Source of the DNA: JASFWK01 sp050049355
GTDB lineage: Bacteria; Chloroflexota; Anaerolineae; B4-G1; DUEL01
Reading direction: 5' to 3'
Assembly (NCBI GenBank): GCA_050049355.1
Contig: JASFWK010000082.1
Coordinates: 1-9,448 of the forward strand
DNA: 9,448 bases
The notes under the pieces are model-generated. The model did not search any database. It worked only from the letters and a program-made list of their open reading frames with translations, and was not told the DNA's origin. A program made the translations under genes and the position numbers. This document shows positions 7,490 to 9,448 of this stretch, piece after piece (within the stretch, counting starts at the first letter, position 1; each line of letters starts with the position of its first letter).

Positions 7490-8039
7490 GGAAGTTTCCT
7501 CCTTCTGTCGTTGATCGGTTGTCGTCTATGTCGCTGGTGACTTGGCGTTTGGGGCTCATCTGCTCGAACAGCGGCCGCAGTCGCTCGTAGGTCTGATCCA
7601 GCCACTCCGGGATTACCCGTGTCTGCCCCACGATGGACATGTAGTTGGTATCCCCTCTCCAACGAGGGACGATGTGGAGGTGAACGTGGTCCGTGACCCC
7701 AGCCCCAGCGGCCTCGCCGATATTGAGACCGATGTTGAAGCCCTCCGGATCATAGACCGTTCGCAGTATCTTCAGGCTGAGTTGGGTCAGCGCCATCAAC
7801 TCGGCCAGGATCTCCGCATCTAGATCCTCCAGGGTCGCCACATGCGTGTAGGGGACGACCATCAGGTGGCCGTTGTTGTAGGGAAAGCGGTTTAGGATCA
7901 CGTAGCACAGACGGCCCCGGTGGAGGATGTGGGCTTCGGGATCTTGCTCTTGAGGCTTGGCGCAGAACAGACACCCTTCCGGCAACGGCTCCTCGCCGCG
8001 CAGGTAGGGCATGCGCCAGGGGGTCCAAAGGTGACTCAT
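7470..8039 (-). CDS. HIT-family nucleotide hydrolase/transferase, Ap4A-phosphorylase-like
   Basis: A 189-residue histidine-triad protein. Seen: LWTPWRMPYL at the N terminus, a CxxC pair in GCLFC (Cys23, Cys26, a likely zinc half-site), LNRFPYNNGHLMVVPY, GFNIGLNIGEAAGAG, and the triad DHVHLHIVPRW (His118, 120, 122; His120 expected nucleophile) followed by GDTNYMSI. This pattern is that of the actinobacterial-type diadenosine tetraphosphate (Ap4A) phosphorylase / adenylyltransferase subgroup, which splits dinucleoside polyphosphates; exact activity here is inferred. The last 28 or so residues are a polar tail (KRQVTSDIDDNRSTTEGG) beyond the fold, and they overlap the thiolase start by 20 bases. 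The gene leads the operon, and its ATG lies only 8 bases past a strong -10 box, so the transcript may be almost leaderless. Confidence 0.9.
   Translation of the reverse strand: MSHLWTPWRMPYLRGEEPLPEGCLFCAKPQEQDPEAHILHRGRLCYVILNRFPYNNGHLMVVPYTHVATLEDLDAEILAELMALTQLSLKILRTVYDPEGFNIGLNIGEAAGAGVTDHVHLHIVPRWRGDTNYMSIVGQTRVIPEWLDQTYERLRPLFEQMSPKRQVTSDIDDNRSTTEGGNFHDKQPS
7497..7504 (-). promoter_or_regulatory. Ribosome binding site of the thiolase, nested in the HIT coding sequence
   Basis: The minus strand reads AAGGAGGA, ending 7 bases before the thiolase ATG at 7489. It is also read as codons for Glu-Gly-Gly in the C-terminal tail of the HIT protein. Confidence 0.8.
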
Positions 8040-8047
8040 CGTTCCTG

Positions 8048-8076
8048 ATTGTACACTGAATCAAAGAGAGGGGCAA
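8048..8076 (-). promoter_or_regulatory. Sigma70-type promoter for the HIT-thiolase-dehydrogenase operon
   Basis: On the minus strand, -35 TTGCCC (8071-8076, 4/6 of consensus), a 17-base spacer, and -10 TACAAT (8048-8053, 5/6). The expected transcription start is near 8041-8042, only 2-3 bases before the HIT ATG. Confidence 0.6.
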
Positions 8077-8105
8077 TTGCGCCGAGAGAGAATGGGTGGT
8101 AGAAT
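8077..8105 (+). promoter_or_regulatory. Sigma70-type promoter for the biotin ligase gene
   Basis: On the plus strand, -35 TTGCGC (8077-8082, 3/6), a 17-base spacer and -10 TAGAAT (8100-8105, 5/6). Its -35 box directly abuts the -35 box of the divergent promoter; the join lies in the palindrome GCAATTGC (8073-8080). The predicted start, around 8112, gives a leader of about 26 bases to the ATG at 8138. Confidence 0.5.
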
Positions 8106-8137
8106 CCGCTTTGTGGTTTGCGCCTGGGTGCTTCCCT

Positions 8138-8947
8138 ATGAATCATCTTGAACTCTCCGAGATTCAGCCTCTCCTGACCACGTGCGTCTTCGGACGAAAT
8201 CTGGTGCTCCTGCCCCGCGTCGGTTCGACCAACGACGTGGCGAGAGACTTGGCGAGGGAGGGAGCCCCGGAGGGGACGGTCGTGGTAGCCGACGAGCAGA
8301 CCGCCGGGCGAGGGCGGTTAGGCCGTCGTTGGCTAGCCCCGCCGGGCACCTCTCTGCTCTGCTCGATCCTCTTTCGCCCCAATCTGCCGATTCCTGAGAT
8401 CCCTCGTCTGACGATGCTCTGCTCACTGGCGGCGGCGGACGCGGTGGAGGGGGTGGCCGGCCTGCCGGTCGGCATAAAGTGGCCTAACGACCTGGTGGTT
8501 GAAGCCCGAATCCCCGATCCGGAAGCCCGAGGCTGGCGCAAATTGGCGGGGCTTCTGGCAGAGACAGGGATAGTGGACGAGCGGCCGGATTTCGCCATCG
8601 TCGGGGTCGGCATCAACGTCAACGTGCCACCCCGGATTCTATCAGAGGTGGCTCCAAATGCCACCAGCATCCTGGCGGAGACTGGGCGGAGGGCAGATCG
8701 AGCATCGTTGCTGGCGGCGTTGCTGGGCGAGAGCGAGGCCCGATACCGGCAACTGCGGTCTGGTGAGAGCCCCCATGTTGAATGGTCCTCTCGTTTGATC
8801 ACGCTGGGCCGCCGCGTCGAGGCCACCGTGCCCGATGGAGTGCTCGTCGGCGTGGCGGAAGCCGTGGACGAGTATGGTGCGTTGCTGCTGCGCACCTCCG
8901 ATGGAACGCTCCGCCGCCTGACAGCGGGCGACGTGACGTTGTCGTGA
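8138..8947 (+). CDS. birA: Biotin-[acetyl-CoA carboxylase] ligase, monofunctional (no DNA-binding domain)
   Basis: Activates biotin with ATP to biotinyl-5'-AMP and attaches it to a lysine of the biotin carboxyl carrier protein, in the cytoplasm. Seen: GSTND (residues 29-33), the biotin/AMP-binding loop DEQTAGRGRLGRRW (52-65), KWPND (114-118), KLAGLLAETG, GVGINVN, and the C-terminal SH3-like domain ending LRRLTAGDVTL. The 269-residue protein starts just before the catalytic domain, so the winged-helix repressor domain of E. coli BirA is missing; this is the group I type, not expected to repress biotin genes. ATG 8138 is preferred over the in-frame GTG 8096, because GTG 8096 lies upstream of the -10 box and the residues it would add (VESALWFAPG) resemble nothing in the family. 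The ribosome site is weak. It is divergent from the HIT-thiolase operon; both concern acyl-CoA metabolism, a loose link. Confidence 0.94.
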   Translation: MNHLELSEIQPLLTTCVFGRNLVLLPRVGSTNDVARDLAREGAPEGTVVVADEQTAGRGRLGRRWLAPPGTSLLCSILFRPNLPIPEIPRLTMLCSLAAADAVEGVAGLPVGIKWPNDLVVEARIPDPEARGWRKLAGLLAETGIVDERPDFAIVGVGINVNVPPRILSEVAPNATSILAETGRRADRASLLAALLGESEARYRQLRSGESPHVEWSSRLITLGRRVEATVPDGVLVGVAEAVDEYGALLLRTSDGTLRRLTAGDVTLS

Positions 8948-9238
8948 GCGTTCTGTCATCTGGAATTCCCTCTCGGGTTTGGTCTGGCTGCTCGACTGGC
9001 CTTGCTCTGTTCTGGCGGCACCAGGGATCTCGTCTGATCTTGAATCTCCCCGTATCTGCCCCGTGGGACATCAGGCTTGTCTTCGGGATAGCAGCGCGCC
9101 TCCTTTGTGGAATGGCTTCTCCTGCCGAGAAGGGCGACCGTGAGATCTTTGCAGGATGTCTCTCTTGGCCTCTTGCGCTATCGGGGGCACGCGGTATACT
9201 CTAGTACACTGACATAGAGGTGCTACGACATTACGGCT
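8948..9238. other. Intergenic region between birA and the membrane protein gene
   Basis: About 290 bases without a convincing gene. It holds a 6-base stem CTTCTC (9116-9121) / GAGAAG (9127-9132) with a 5-base loop and no T-run, and a promoter at 9173-9200. A frame that starts with GTG on the birA stop (GTGA, 8944) stays open to 9204, but its product resembles no family I know and its codons end in G or C much less often than those of the neighbouring genes. Confidence 0.45.
9173..9200 (+). promoter_or_regulatory. Sigma70-type promoter for the right-edge membrane protein gene
   Basis: -35 TTGCGC (9173-9178, the same hexamer as in the birA promoter), a 16-base spacer and -10 TATACT (9195-9200, 5/6 of consensus). 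The expected start near 9207 gives a leader of roughly 32 bases to ATG 9239. Confidence 0.55.
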
Positions 9239-9448
9239 ATGAAGAGACGGGAATTCTTAGGGGAAAGGGTACCTGCTGCCGTCTTCGCAAGTTGGCGGGG
9301 GAGGCCGCTGTACATCCTCATGATCTATCTGTTTGGTCAGCTCATTATCAATCCCCCCAATTTCCTGATCGCGGTCCTCTTCGTCTCCTTGACCACGCAG
9401 TCGGAATTGGCAGAATTCATTAGCGCGGGAGGCATCGGAGTGGCTGCT
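9239..9448 (+). CDS. Membrane protein of unknown function, N-terminal 70 residues (3' end cut by window)
   Basis: From ATG 9239 the frame stays open to the last base, so the protein continues beyond the window. The product begins with a basic stretch (MKRREFLGER, WRGRP), then two hydrophobic stretches, about residues 23-38 (PLYILMIYLFGQLIIN) and 42-52 (FLIAVLFVSLT), separated by an NPPN turn, then TQSELAEFISAGG. Positive charges before the first hydrophobic segment suggest the N terminus stays inside. A well-placed promoter at 9173-9200 supports this start; an in-frame stop at 9215 limits any upstream extension. No Shine-Dalgarno sequence lies at the usual distance. I do not recognise the family; it could be a multi-pass membrane protein such as a transporter or glycosyltransferase, but 70 residues do not decide. 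Confidence 0.6.
   Translation, partial: MKRREFLGERVPAAVFASWRGRPLYILMIYLFGQLIINPPNFLIAVLFVSLTTQSELAEFISAGGIGVAA

Noticed and set aside
8051..8059. The 9-mer GTACACTGA occurs here and again at 9204-9212, both in promoter regions
   Set aside because: Many 9-base repeats are expected by chance in a window this long, and the two copies sit differently relative to the promoters, so I do not treat it as an operator.
8944..9204. 86-codon frame starting with GTG on the birA stop (GTGA overlap)
   Set aside because: The product resembles no family I know, its third codon positions are only slightly G/C-biased (about 56% by hand count) unlike the neighbours, and the next gene's promoter lies in its end. 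Probably not a gene.
9220..9423. 67-codon frame overlapping the right-edge membrane protein gene
   Set aside because: Its product looks random (His, Arg and Cys scattered, no hydrophobic or domain pattern), while the other frame gives coherent hydrophobic segments behind a well-placed promoter.

Overview
The window is GC-rich (about 60% by eye), densely coding bacterial DNA without tRNA, rRNA, CRISPR, insertion sequence or phage genes that I can see. The gene content would suit a Chloroflexota (Anaerolineae-like) bacterium or a similar high-GC environmental lineage: large secreted proteases with immune-inhibitor-A-type C-terminal domains, an Ap4A-phosphorylase-like HIT protein, and thiolase / 3-hydroxyacyl-CoA dehydrogenase genes. 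That placement is inference from protein style only.

Region by region. Bases 1-3394 (+) hold two tandem paralogous secreted metalloproteases; the first is cut by the left edge. Both carry an HEFQH zinc site with a downstream Glu, followed by a jelly-roll (MAM-like) module. Bases 3546-5116 (+) hold a class I SAM-dependent methyltransferase and glutamate racemase (murI), overlapping by ATGA. Bases 5117-5407 are a convergent intergenic gap with two terminator-like hairpins, neither followed by a T-run. Bases 5408-8039 (-) are an operon read right to left: a HIT-domain protein, acetyl-CoA acetyltransferase and 3-hydroxybutyryl-CoA dehydrogenase. Bases 8040-8137 are a divergent promoter region in which two sigma70-type promoters stand back to back with touching -35 boxes. 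Bases 8138-8947 (+) encode a biotin-protein ligase lacking the N-terminal DNA-binding domain. A 291-base gap with a good promoter follows, then the start of a membrane protein (9239 to the right edge) that runs out of the window.

How the genes work together. Thiolase and 3-hydroxybutyryl-CoA dehydrogenase catalyse successive steps, acetyl-CoA to acetoacetyl-CoA to 3-hydroxybutyryl-CoA (C4 / butyrate / polyhydroxybutyrate-type metabolism, or the reverse in degradation). The divergent biotin ligase would charge acyl-CoA carboxylases, so both sides of the divergent promoter touch acyl-CoA metabolism. MurI supplies D-glutamate for peptidoglycan. The proteases act outside the cell.

I do not see a convincing new defence, mobile or signalling system. 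The points most worth a second look are the tandem protease architecture, the abutting divergent promoters with a nearly leaderless HIT transcript, and the uncharacterised membrane protein at the right edge.
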